Shown piece after piece: positions 47,739 to 59,220 of a DNA stretch of 64,000 nucleotides; within the stretch, counting starts at the first letter, position 1; every line of letters starts with the position of its first letter. The position numbers and the translations under genes are program-made. The DNA comes from Pinus tabuliformis (taxonomy: Eukaryota; Streptophyta; Pinopsida; Pinales; Pinaceae), in assembly GCA_031772625.1 (NCBI GenBank), contig CM062813.1, positions 768,738,720-768,802,719 of the forward strand, in the 5' to 3' direction. Under the pieces are notes generated by a model. That model was not told the DNA's origin. It ran no database searches and was given only the letters and a program-made list of their open reading frames with translations.

Positions 47739-48660
47739 TTAGTATTGAATGAAATGTTTGAGAAACCTTCCATTTATAGGATAAGTGGAATATAGTCCCT
47801 CAAGATTTTGTAGCACAAAAGTGTTGTTTCCCTTCACTTCAGCAATTGCTAAAGGACCAAACCATAGGTTATCAAACTTTCCATGCTTTCCCTTTTCCTC
47901 CCTCCTGGAGTCCCATCTTAGAACTAGGTCACCTTCCCTGAAGTCCCTTTCCCTGGCTCTTCTGTCAAACAGGATTTTCATCTTATTCTGATATTTCTTC
48001 AATTTGTATTGAACTTCATATCTGTTTTCATTTAGTTCAATAATCTGATTTATCCTTCTTGAAAAATCATCAGGTTCATCTGTTGAGTCCTACAAGAATT
48101 TTAAAACAGGGAAAGCCAAATTAGTGGGAAAAATTGCATATTTCCTATAGACTAACTGAAAATAGATTTCCTAGTAGATCTTTTTGGAGTTATTTTGTTT
48201 GCCCATACTGCATAAATTAAATGAGAGTCCCATCTCTTTTTGTGATCTTCTAGGGTCTTTTTGATTACCTTCACCAGACTTTTATTTGAGGATTCTTCAA
48301 GGCCATTACCTTGAGGGTAGTATGGAGTTGAATGATGTAATAGAATCTGATATTTCTGGCAAAACTCAATCATTTTAACATTAGAGAACGTTGTTGCATT
48401 ATCTGTGACAACTTGAGTTGGGAAACCAAACCTAGATAAGATATTTTCTTCAATGAATTTAATTACTACTGAATCGATAACATTTCTTACTGGAATTGCT
48501 TCCACCCATTTAGTGAAGTAGTCTGTTGCTGTGAGGATCCATCTGTGCTGATTACTTGAAGTAGGATGGATTTCTCCAACAAAATCTAATCCCCATTGAA
48601 GGAAAGGTGCTGAGATTATTGATGGTACTAGTGGAAGACCTGCTAGTCTCTACTTACCAA
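47739..48660 (-). pseudogene. Integrase of element E
   Basis: The core has LQWGLDFVGEIHP and TDYFTKWVEAIPV (first D), QVVTDNATTFS (second D) and YYPQGNGLEESSNK (E). The C-terminal part (48002-47739) has FREGDLVLRWDSRREEKGKHGKF and then FGPLAIAEV, the G-P-F/Y type end, with the stop about 160 bases before the LTR. The N-terminal zinc region is decayed around 48650-48800. Catalytic residues are all kept, with few stops in between. Confidence 0.9.
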
Positions 48661-49047
48661 CAAACATCTAACAAGGATTACAACCTCTAACCTTTGCCCC
48701 TACTTGCAAGAACAATGTTGGCCAATAAAATCCTCCCCTTAAAATCTTGTATGTTGTTGCTCTCCAAGCATAATGTCCTCCACAAAATCTTGTATGAAAC
48801 TGATCAATGATTCCTTCAGTTTATGTTTCTGTTAAACATAATAACAAAATATTTAGTGGATCTTTCAAGTGCAAATTTTCATTTATGATGCAGTACTTGA
48901 CTGCTTTCAATTTAAGAGTTTTACACTGGACTTTGGAGAATGATGCTAGGAATTCAAAATGGAGCAGAAAATTTACAATGTCTTCATACCAATATGACAA
49001 TAGAAATTTGTCATTAATATGTAAAGGGTTGATCTAATCTAAAGTTA

Positions 49048-49191
49048 AAGGTTCTTGTGGATTCTTTTCTTTAGGTTCAAGAGAAGGTTCTTGTGGATTC
49101 TCCCCTTCTATAAGGACAGAAGGTTCTTGTGGATTCTTCCCTTGTGCAAGGACAGAAGGTTCTTGTGGGTTCTTCCCTTTTACTTCTAAAA
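49048..49191 (-). repeat. Four 36-bp tandem repeats in pol of E
   Basis: Units start at about 49048, 49084, 49120 and 49156, exactly 36 bases apart. On the minus strand they encode a 12-residue repeat of the type GKNPQEPSVLAQ, always with NPQEP. It lies between RNase H and integrase and keeps the frame, so it is an in-frame linker expansion. Confidence 0.85.
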
Positions 49192-49194
49192 TAG

Positions 49195-49930
49195 AATTGA
49201 TTCCAAGCACTTTTCAATTGGATTCTTCTATAAGCTTGGATAATCCTTGGCCTTCTACTAGCTTTGTAGTTTTGATAGTTAGATCAAACTCAATTATTTC
49301 AGTGATCCACCTACCTATTTTCCCATCAGTTTCAGGTTGTGTTAAAACGATCTTTACAGTACCATTAGGAACATAAGCAGTAATAGGTGAATGTAGGACA
49401 TACATCCTGAAATATTTTAGGGATTGAATGAGAGCATAGGCTTGCTTCTCGATTATGTCATACTTAAGCTCGGAATCTCTCATGGGAATCTTCATTCTTT
49501 TGTAATAGAACAACAACAAGGGTTTTTTCTGAGGCAAAAGAAAAGATACTAAATAGTTTAGTATAATCAAGGCTGGCAAACGTGGGAGCTTCAGAGATGG
49601 CTTTCTTGATCTGATCAAATGCTTGCTTGGAAGAGACATTCCATTTAAATTCATGATCCTTTAGGAGCATGTCAGTTATATCCTTTACAATCTCTGCATA
49701 ATTTGGGATGAATCTCCTTAAAAAATTAATTTTTCCCATAAAAGCTTGAATTTCTTTCTTGTTTCTAGGTAAGGTCAATGTTTCAATGGCAGACACATGC
49801 TTGGGATCAATTACCACTCCTTCCTTTGAAATTATATGGCCCAACAGTTTTCCTTCTTTGATAGCAAACAAAGACTTTTTAGGGTTCAATGATATCCCGA
49901 ATTTCCTACACCTGTCAAAACCTTGATCAA
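49195..49930 (-). pseudogene. RNase H after RT in element E
   Basis: RT thumb and connection (49889-49464) show NPKKSLFAIKEGKLLGHIIS, KINFLRRFIPNYAEI and FDQIKKAISEAPTFASLDY; RNase H starts at LLQKNED and after a frameshift continues (LFYYKRMKIP, ELKYDIIEKQAYALIQSL). This is the standard Ty3/gypsy RNase H and is additional to the one before RT. Confidence 0.85.
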
Positions 49931-50660
49931 GTGCTTTAGATGTTTCTGATCAGATTTAGAAAAAACAATTATGTCATCATGATAAATAACCACAAATGTA
50001 TTACCTGACCCATAAAATCTACATCCATAGCTCTCTAAAATGTTGCTCCAGCATTTGATAAGCCAAATGGCATTCTGGTGTACATAAATGTACCCCAGGG
50101 TGTAGTGAAGGTTGTCTTTTCCCTATCTGCTAAATCAACATTTACCTGATTAAAACCTGAAAAACCATCAAGCATAGAAAATATTTGTGATCCTGAAACC
50201 GTTTGATGTAATTGATCCATTTTGGGAAAAGGGTACTTATCCTTTAATGATTCTTTGTTCAAATTCCTAAAGTCCACGCAGAGTCTGATTTCTCCATTCT
50301 TCTTCCTAACAAGAACTAAATTTTCAACCCAATTAGAATATCTAAGAGGGAGAATGATTTGGGCATCTAGCATTTTCTTAATTTCCTTTTCTATAGTTGG
50401 TAGAAGGGTTGGGTTAATCCTCCTAAGTTTTTGTTGATAAGGTATTGCTTCTAGCTTCAAAGGGATCTTATGTTGTATTAATGAAGTATCATAGGTTTTT
50501 AGATCAGCATAGGTCCAAGCAAAAACATCCTTACAATTTTGAAGTAACTTAAGATATTGAGTTTTAATCTCAGGGTCTAGAGATGCATAGATTTTGATGC
50601 TTTTGACATCATCATTTGTTCTAATGTTAATTTCCTCTATGCCCTGTTCCAAAGAAATGG
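49931..50660 (-). pseudogene. Reverse transcriptase of element E
   Basis: The 205-residue frame 50652-50035 is intact and covers LVLVRKKNGEIRLCVDFRNL, FSMLDGFSGFNQVNVD, TTFTTPWGTFMYTRMPFGLS. Active site YHDD follows near 49980 after a frameshift. Upstream the frame begins within a few codons of a shift at an A-run (about 50690-50700) that separates it from the RNase H frame. Confidence 0.92.
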
Positions 50661-50989
50661 ACTGAGGATTTTGAAGGACATCATTTTGATTAAAAAAAAT
50701 TCTAAAGGTATCAAACCTTTGGGAATAAAATTGTTAGACAATTTAATAATATCATGATCAGAAATTTTTGAACTAAAATATGAAGTATTATTCTCACTTG
50801 TATTTCCATTTATTTCAGATCTATCTTCATCAAATTGTAGAATAGAAAATTGATCTACAACCTGCAAAAAAGATTTCAAATGTTCATCATCTTCAAATAT
50901 CTGCCAGTGTTTTAGATTGTTTGGGATAGATGGTCTATAGTTGACTTGTATTTGGTAGAGTAAATTACTCTGATCATGAATTTTAAATG

Positions 50990-51371
50990 AACTAGTAGAA
51001 ACAGCTAAGGCATCTGGATGAATATTATGATATCTTGGAATATAAGTCAAATTAAAAGCATTAAAGAAGTTTTCAACTGAATCCCATACTTCATTTCAGT
51101 AAGACCTAAGTCTGGGGTGTTTATTATGGCAAATATTTCTCACTTGTTTGACAATAAGTTCTGAATCAGTAAAAACACTTAATTTTTGAACCTTTAAGCC
51201 TTTGGCTAATTACAATCCCAAAAGGAAAGCTTCATATTCAGCCACATTGTTTGTAACTTCAAAGTCGAGCTTACATGATTGGGTAATGTTTTCTTTTTCT
51301 GGTGATATTAAAACTACTCCAGCTCCTGATCCATCTTTTGTACAGGAGCCATCAAAAAATAGTTTCCATAT
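50990..51371 (-). pseudogene. Extra RNase H of element E, located before RT
   Basis: The frame from 51701 passes from the end of protease straight into an RNase H1-type domain: IWKLFFDGSCTKDGSGAGVV, NNVAEYEAFLLGL, KLSVFTDSELIVKQVRN and YHNIHPDALAVS. These supply the D, E, D, D positions. The domain is of the second-RNase H type seen in Tat elements, where it normally follows RT and its own RNase H. Here it precedes RT. About 300 bases then lead to RT in the same frame until a homopolymer shift. Two stops are present. It appears otherwise complete. Confidence 0.88.
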
Positions 51372-51936
51372 ATCAGTTTGATTTGGTACTGGACTTTCAA
51401 TTACATCTTCAATTTTAACTTGAGTTTCATGCACTTGATTTGAAGAGAGTTGAAAGCAACCAAAAGCTTGGTCAAATGCATAAATGGGATGGTTCCTTGG
51501 CTGGTCTATTTTGCAAACAGTGAGCACAAATATCACCTCTCTATATAATCTTAGTTGTTCTCCCCCATAAACTGGAATAGTAGCATAAGGCATATCCATC
51601 TGAAGAGTTCCCCCTAATTTGGCACAACAAGACCTAGAAAGGAGCATTCCAAATTTTGGAGGGATATCTATGACAACTATATCAAGTACTACACTTTTCA
51701 CTGGGATTTTGGCAAAGGGTGACTGCTAAATCCTTAATCAATCCTAAGCAAGGCACCCTTTTAGAATCAAAGATGTACAAGTCATGATAGGATCTAGTTA
51801 TGTCAAGTTTCAAATGATCCATGATAGTTTTTGGCATGAGGTTATGTGATGCTCCAGAATCAAGCATATAATTATACAACATGGAATCGTTTGTCTTAAG
51901 AGTTACATAGAAAGGAGGCACTATTTCATCTATCAT
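51372..51936 (-). pseudogene. Protease of element E
   Basis: Active site YMLDSGASHNLMPKTIM in the frame 51936-51682, then a frameshift and the flap-to-end segment GMLLSRSCCAKLGGTLQMDM in the frame from 51701. Protease matures Gag-Pol. A linker follows to the RNase H domain. Confidence 0.88.
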
Positions 51937-53144
51937 ATCTGACCTAGGGCCAAAAAAAACTGTTGGTTTTTCATCTTGCAGACTGATGATATCACCTTCA
52001 ACATCAACTAAGGTATTTTGTATCCATTTGGAGACCTTATTTTTATACCCAGGGTTTTTAGAAAGTTCTAAAAGAGGAATTAGGATTTTAACTCTTCTAA
52101 CTCCTTTTCAACATTAAATGTAGTCAAAGTATTTTTGTCATTTTGAGGAGTATCAATTGACTGTTCTAATGGTCGAATCAAAGTCATTTTATTTTGAGCA
52201 ATTTTGGCATGAGGTTCAATTAACTGGACTTTCCTTAGGAGGTCTTCCAGGGCCAGGCCTAGGCCTAAGGTCATATATTTTGTTCAACTCTGCAATTAAA
52301 AATTTAGAGAAGCCATGGTATTTAGAAACCTGTGAAGATTATTGATCTTCTTGAACCTGATTTTGTTGTGTAAGAGGAATAATAACTATTTGATTAGGGG
52401 AAGTATACATATTATTTATATCTTCAATGATGGTCATAGTATTATCGTCAGGTTGTTGATCATCTATCAACAAAAGAGTGGGAATCTGTTGATCATTACT
52501 AGGTCTCTGAAGAATTTGTAATTGTGGATTTCTTTTATACTGACCTTGATTTTGATTTTGGGGTCTGGTAACTGTTTGTTGAATTTCCCTAGGTTGAGTC
52601 TCAATCTTGTAAATTCTATTAGATAGATTTCTAAGAAGAGAAGTTATTTCATCTATTTGAGAATCTTCAGTTTTAGTCTTAGAGGAACTAGAAGCCTCTG
52701 GTATCGATTTGAGTTTTCTTTGGGCCTTTTCTTCTTTAGCTTTCAAAGAAGTTGAAGCAGCCCTGTTTGCTTCTACCTCAATATCATTTGTTTGCATATC
52801 TTCAAGATTTCTTGAAGTTCTCTCTCTCAGCATAACAACAAAATCATCATCAAAGGAATTAGAAAATCTAGACTTTGCTCCTACTACATGGGGTTCACAA
52901 TTAGGGGGAATTTTATGATAAAGCTTATTGAATCTTTTGATAAAGTCTGATATAGGTTCACCAAATTTCTTTTAATTTCATCAAACTCAGTGAGAAAGTA
53001 AAGAGGATCTTTTTTCACACCCCACTAGTTTTTAAATATGTTTGTAAGTTCTTCCCAGTTTCTAATGGAATTTGCAGGTAACTTCCTAAACCAAATTCTT
53101 ACATTTCCTTCAAGTGATTGTACAAACAACCTCATGTAAACATT
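51937..53144 (-). pseudogene. gag: C-terminal Gag and linker of element E
   Basis: The first part (53144-52834) continues the Gag core (VYMRLFVQSLEGNVRIWFRK and LPANSIRNWEELTNIF) across a shift. The frame 52833-52339 is a K/E-rich then Q/N-rich tail; the frame 52274-52080 links to protease. No zinc knuckle is seen. Confidence 0.8.
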
Positions 53145-54044
53145 TTATTTTTCAATATTCATGTTATATGAAAAGTCTAAAAAGACTTGAAGATGGTCCT
53201 CAGCAGAGGGACCAGTTTCCCCATTATACTTGGGAAGGTATTTCAAGTATCCAACTGGGAATACAGCAAGATTAGGAGGTAGGACTAAAGCTTCATATCT
53301 AGCCTGTACAGCAGGTTGGAAAGCCATAGTGGGAGGTGGTGTATGAGGTGCTTGTGTGGATGAAGAAGTTGAAGAAGATGAAGAAGGGGTTGAAAAAGGT
53401 GATTGAGGGGGTGAAGAACCAGTTGGAGGTGAAGAAGGGGGGGATCTCCTGAATGATTTCAAAGGAGTATTAAGAACTATCTTCTGGACCTGTGGATGAA
53501 TACCCTCCTTTGTTTCAAAGAGTGGATTCGAATACATAGAGAGGGTCTCTTCAAGTTGTTTAGAAGTAGAAGCTTCAGGTTGTCCAGAAGTGGGAGGAAA
53601 TGAATAAGTGGTAGGGGATATGAAATCTATTGGTTTGTATTCTGGTAAATTAACACCCAAGTCAGACTCAGTTTTAGGTGATCCTGGTGGTAGTGAGGTT
53701 TCTGTATGAGATTCAAATGAATGAATAAGGAATTCTGATTTACAATCAACTCCCCTGTCTAAGAGTTCAGCAACCCTAGGTGATAGGTGGGAGTAATCTG
53801 GATTGGGTGGAATGTTACTATAAGGATAAAATGATGCTAAATCTTCAGACTTCAAGACTGGAGAGGAAGAAGAAGAGGGTTGATGTCCGCTTTTAGAACT
53901 GGCTTTTCTCAGAATCTTTTCCGGGTCTGACAAAGGATTAACTAAGTTAGCCTCTGAATGAGCTCTAGTGTGCTTAAAAGGTGTCAATTTGAGAGAGTGG
54001 AGTCGCCAGGTGAAGGATTTTAACCTTTCTAGACCTTTAATCAC
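53145..54044 (-). pseudogene. gag: N-terminal Gag of element E
   Basis: A 299-residue frame without stops. The first 240 residues are P/S/T-rich with serine runs; the end enters the Gag core (YNGETGPSAEDHLQVFLDF). No in-frame ATG precedes; the open frame begins around 54088, close to the primer site. Gag shape and length are normal for plant Ty3/gypsy. Confidence 0.85.
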
Positions 54045-54097
54045 CTTAAAGGAATAGAATTCATATCGTTGCCCCAGGAAAACTTAATGAAATTTGA

Positions 54098-54115
54098 ATC
54101 CCCACAATGGCACCA
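54098..54115 (-). other. Primer-binding site of element E
   Basis: TGGTGCCATTGTGGGGAT on the minus strand, six bases inside the 5' LTR; different from those of A/C, B and D. Confidence 0.75.
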
Positions 54116-54962
54116 ATTTGATGTTGTATCTCTGAGATAATAATTGTCAGCTATTATGCCAGAGCACCTAAGATAATTGTTTTCGGGGTTTTGTTTTAAT
54201 TTGGGAGACCAATGGATGAAACAGATATAGAAATGATGTTCTTAACCTCTTGAATAATATCAATATCTTGGTAGAGGGCTGCTATAAATATTTACACAGT
54301 GAAATAGCTTTTATGATGATGAGCAGAAACAAAAAAAGTAATATGATTGCCACAATTTTCAAATTGAAAGCTAAATAATCATAAGTATGAAAACCTTTAA
54401 ACTATGTTTAAAAGGTTTGAGAAAATACACATGAGCTTACAAAAGATGTTGATGATTTATGGATTTTGAGGGAACTAATTAAACAAATAGTCCATTAATT
54501 CATTCTCTTTATAGATTATCACTTTAGAAGCTTATAGGAATACATTGAAACACAATTATTCCTACCTAGTTATCTCTGCAAGACACAAGTATATGAAGAA
54601 AAAAAATAATGAATGACACTGGAAACACTTACAGGAAAAACAAACTATGTAAAATAGAATTCAGAATCCTTTGCTTCGTATTAATGATCCAGAAAGATTA
54701 ATTACATCAAATATCTAGAAATGCTTCTTCAAGGGTGCAACCGTTAGTAACTCGTGAAGAGAGTTATTTATACAACAGTAGGACAAAAAATATCCTGAAC
54801 TGCTTTTACAAAAATAGATTATTTACACAATCAAAAATAAAATTGTCTAATGATTTGGCACTATTTTGGTGCTGCGTTGTCTGATGACTATTACTGAAAA
54901 AGTTGAAAAGTGGTGGAAGTGGCTCACTGTTCCCTCAAAAACTAAATGTTGTTAAATTATCC

Positions 54963-57900
54963 TTAATCAAGTAAATCTATTAATTCTTCCCAGCGTTTCT
55001 TATCTGGGATAGAAATCTTTGTTACCTTCCTATAGATTTCATCCATATCGGTGTATTAGGTAAAAGTGGGTTTTACCAATAATATATGCTTGATTTCATC
55101 CAGGATGAAGAAAGAATCCCTGAGTGTTTTTACTATGAGAGCTGGTGTTTTTGATCCTTTGATATTGGCGACTAAGGCTGCATGGGTGCACACCTCTATT
55201 AACTTCTTAACATAATCCTCAATTGGCATTAATTTATCATTAATAACCATCATAGAAGGTAAAATGTTGCTGACCAAAGGTTCAATTTTATTGAAAAATC
55301 TCTGAACTATGTTGTTCACATTGCTGCACTTTTCTTGTAGCTGAAGGGTGAGATTTTTCTTAGTGATAATCTTCTGTACCTCTAATATCATTGCAATTCT
55401 ATCGCTTATTCTTAATTCCTCAAGCTCATAGTCATCCTTGGAATTCAAAAACTTGATTATATCAGAGGCAGTCTCTGACATATCCTCCAGCTCCTTAGTT
55501 ATGGTTTCCATTGCTTCCTGAGCTTTTTCCAAGAGATCTTTCTGATTGAATATTATGTTAAAGGAGGGATAAATCTCCTTGATTGATTCTGTAATTTCTT
55601 CCGACAGAATTTCTTTTTCTAAACCCAACTTGCTTCCTATGAAGGAATCTGTGATTTCTCTCTACAACATTTCCACTTGGCCTTTAAGTCTATTTGTTTC
55701 AGTTGTATGTGAACTATCTAATATAGACTTCATAAGTCGCAATTCTTTGAGTTCATCCTTTAGTTGATTGAAATTTTCTCCTATCTGGATAGGCAGGTTC
55801 TGAACAACTTCAGTAAGATGTTCAACTCCTTCTGTTGTACATGTTGCTGATGTAGTGGCTGAAGTAGAAACTCTGGTGATGGGAACTACTGCAAGAGAGA
55901 CTACATCCACTGAAGTTTGAATGTTCCTGATAGCTTCCTCCTTCTCCTTAACCAATTTCTCCATCTTCTCCTCCATTTTTTTATTTTTAAATTTTGTTCT
56001 ATGATGAGCTTCATCATCTCTAACTTTTGAGTCTTTCTCTTCTCGATTTCTATGGCCATTGGATCCTCAGATGCTGGTAGTTTCAGTTGTTTCTTTAATG
56101 CTGCAACCTCGGTGTTCTTTTTTTTAATGAGCTCCTCTGCAGCATTTATGTTTGAGGGATCATATCCCATCCTTAGCACTAGGTTTTCCAAGGATTGAAT
56201 CTTGGTATCCTTTGTTAAAGAGGATACCTTCTCCAACTTTAGTTGTGACTGAATGTTGGCCAATGTAACCTACATTTTTGACAAACTCATAGCAGTGTTT
56301 GTCAAGGTTGAAGCAATCATCTGTCCAATTTGTTTGTGCATCTCAATTTGATCAATTGGATGCACATCCTTGACATTAAACTCAAAGGAATTGTGTTTCT
56401 GGTATTGTGTTGCAGTCTTGGGCTGAGGAACTTGGGCCTGCAAGAAAGCCATTTGCATCTTCCCCTTCTAAGAGTCGAAGACTGAAAGAAGCTTGGCTTG
56501 AGAGCTGGAAGAATGTTTTTGGAATTGGGTGTAAGTATTCAACTTCAATTCTTCATTCTTTCTTTTGATTTCACTAAAGACATGGAAGATGTCTTCCTCT
56601 TTATTCTCTGGAATGCCTCCAACAATTTGGACTATCTATTGTTCATGAGAAGTGGTAGATTGAGTTGGAGATTGTATAGACTATCCACCAGACTATGAAT
56701 CAATATTCATAGAGACCCTTTGTTTCTTTTTCTTGTGAAAATCCTTGAGGCCTTGTCTTGTTGCCTCTGTTGCAGGTAAATATTGTTCTTCCCTCCCTCT
56801 CTTGGTTGTCTTTTCTTGTGCAATTGGAGTTTGCATATTTGATGTAGATATTTCTTACTCCTCAACCTCTTGGAGGGTATTCTCTATCCATTCCAACTGA
56901 TTCTTGAACTGTTCTATCTCAGGCCTAGCTATATGATGATATGGTGTGAACTTATTTTCCACCCTGAGTTTGGAGATGACTCCCAATGGGTCATATGACC
57001 AAGAGAAACTGAGAGAAAATTTCATTTCTTTTAATATCTTATCAGCTTCCTCCCCTACTGCCCTAGTATTACAAATGAAGGGACCAACTTGAGCTTTAAG
57101 CTTAAATTGTGATTTCTTTTTGGCAGCTACAAAATGTACTTCATCTGCATTCAATCTTTGCCTCAAGTACTCTAGTGCAAAGATTCTAACAGGCATGTAA
57201 TTTGGCAGTTTTTAGGGTGGAAGCTCACAAACAAAAACCATGATTTCTGTGTAGTTTTGGTAGCAATACCAATCTCCTGTTGTAGCTTGATCTATGAACT
57301 GAAGTTCTTTGACAATCTCCTCATTGATCCTTGGTAATGGAGTGCTGCTCATAAGGCTGAGAGATGGATGAATAAATAGTTCTATGAACTGCTTGTATGT
57401 GAATTCTTCTTTCTCATTCATCCCCATTGAAGTCCAGAAAAACATTGATTGTAGTTGTCCTTCTTCATCATGTTTCTGCAAAGGAAATGGAAATTTGTAC
57501 CCCTGAAAATATATAAAAAGATACACAAGTATTGAAGCATACTTGAATACTTCTTCAGTGTTAAATTTGAAAAATTGCTCATGTATGGTTTTAGCTATGA
57601 AATGACTGAAATCATAAATAAAAATAGGCTTAGAATTTGAAGAAAACACGGATAAGAAACCAAGGATGGCTTCATTGACAGACTGATCAGAGTGATAACC
57701 AAGAAAATAGGATAGGATAGTAGTAATATGCATGGTTCTATCAGGAAACATAGATGAATCATAAGGGGGACTTTTCTTTGGTAGAGACTTACCAAATGCT
57801 AAAAATAGTTCCAGGGTCTGGGATCTCTTGGTAAAGTCCAATTTGTTATAAGCTTCTATCACATTTTCATGGGAAAAAGGATGAGTTGGTATAGTGGCAG

Positions 57901-58256
57901 GGGCCTGCAACATTTTCTCAATTGAATCAACATTAATGGGACAGAGGATTTCTCCAGTAGGTGAGGTAATTTCTCTCTAGTTGGGATCATAGGATTCATG
58001 GAATTTTCTCACAAACTCTGGAGCTTTGTGTATTTGTGGAAAAATATAGTGGGGTAATTGGGATTCCAAGAGCCCAATTTCATCTATAGTCAATTAGTTG
58101 CTCTTACCACTAGCAATAAATTTCAAATAAATAAAATTGAGAAGAAGCCTCAATGATTTTGCAATCCTTGTCAACTAATGGATTATGGTGGAAATTAACC
58201 TGTGGGTGAATTAGAGGATTTGAAACTTCTACAATTGTTTTTCCCTTGGGAGGCAT
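54963..58256 (-). pseudogene. LTR-borne reading frame of E, right copy
   Basis: ATG at 58256 aligns with that of the left copy. Long open pieces in one frame cover 57913-57212 (233 codons), 57196-56855, 56458-56270 and 56263-55901; a shift near 55976 leads to 55976-55662 and 55628-55056 (190 codons) and the end at 54963. Residues 115-350 include HPFSHENVIEAYNKLDFTKR, YHSDQSVNEAILGFLS and YKQFIELFIHPS. Damage differs from that of the left copy, so the undamaged frame is visible by comparison. The product, about 1094 residues, is unrecognised, with helical N-terminal half, basic middle and coiled coil. Confidence 0.78.
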
Positions 58257-58454
58257 TTTGTCAAACGAAACTGTGAACTATCAATGACAAAATGGTAAAA
58301 GGAGTTACCAGAGTGGAGACAGGAAACTGACAAGTGGACCTAGAATATGTGCTTGCGAACATGACAAGTGGCTGAAATGTATGAGCAAGCAAGCTAGCGA
58401 ATAATCTTGGTTGCGGAAGTTAACTGTGTAACTTTTGAAATGCATGACACATTG

Positions 58455-58465
58455 TTTATAAAGAG
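58455..58465 (-). promoter_or_regulatory. Candidate TATA box upstream of the LTR frame of E
   Basis: CTTTATAAACA on the minus strand, about 200 bases before ATG 58256. The left copy has decayed to CTTTATTAGCAC. If used, transcription would start around 58430 and the frame would be the first one on the RNA. Confidence 0.45.
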
Positions 58466-59120
58466 AAAAATGGAGTGTGAGGGTGGCGCCGAATGATTGA
58501 AAATTCATTAATTATCCAATTGGTTAATTAACGGACATTTGGTTATAAATGCGCGGGAGCAGAAATGAATGGGCAACGGATAGGTGGCAGATGATTGGAC
58601 GGGAGATATGAAGTGAAAGGTGATGTGGGGTGGCAGTAAACGGCTATGAAAGATACCGCATTCGGTGGTAAGATGGAGTGGTTTCTGGTTTTGGGATTTC
58701 TAGTCCCGGAAGACTAAAAGCTAATTTTTGTGGTTTATGTAGGTGGTATCAAAGACTGCCCATTTCGTGCCCCCCCCCACCCACCGATAAACTTCGGACG
58801 GCGAATGAGGGCCAAAAGGGAGTGTGGGCCATATGATTGCGGAGGAGTGTGCGGGATGAGAGGTGAGGTAGAGGGAGTTTAACATGTGAGTGGGGAATGA
58901 ACGGTGGGGTCACGATATGATAGGTGGACACGACAGTTGTGGGTCCAGGTGATTTAACGAATGGAGTGATAGCATATAAATGAAATAACATAAGGTCAAA
59001 ACTTTGGTTATTCGAACTCCCTTCATCAATATTTTTCCTAATGTTTCAATATTTAGAAATAACCATTTCAACATCTCAAACTTTCACATTTCTACCTACC
59101 CTTCTATTCCTAACATTTTT

Positions 59121-59220
59121 TTTTTGGTAGGTAAGCACCCACGGGGATTTGAACCAGTGACCTATCACAAGGAGTGCCTTAACAGTGCACCCATTCACCG
59201 TTAATCCAAAGCTCCATGGG
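59121..59220 (-). mobile_element. Very short tRNA-derived SINE
   Basis: It is flanked by a perfect 20-bp duplication (59101-59120 and 59221-59240); the empty site exists in the other LTR at about 47049-47068. On the minus strand it has an A-box-like TGGATTAACGG (59198-59208), a B box GGTTCAAATCC (59145-59155) and ends in about ten A. The body is only about 95 bases, near tRNA size. SINEs are transcribed by RNA polymerase III and copied by a LINE enzyme. It is the latest insertion here. Confidence 0.85.

Noticed and set aside
59121..59220. A tRNA gene on the minus strand
   Set aside because: It has Pol III boxes but no clear cloverleaf, ends in a poly-A tail and is flanked by a 20-bp duplication, so it is a SINE.
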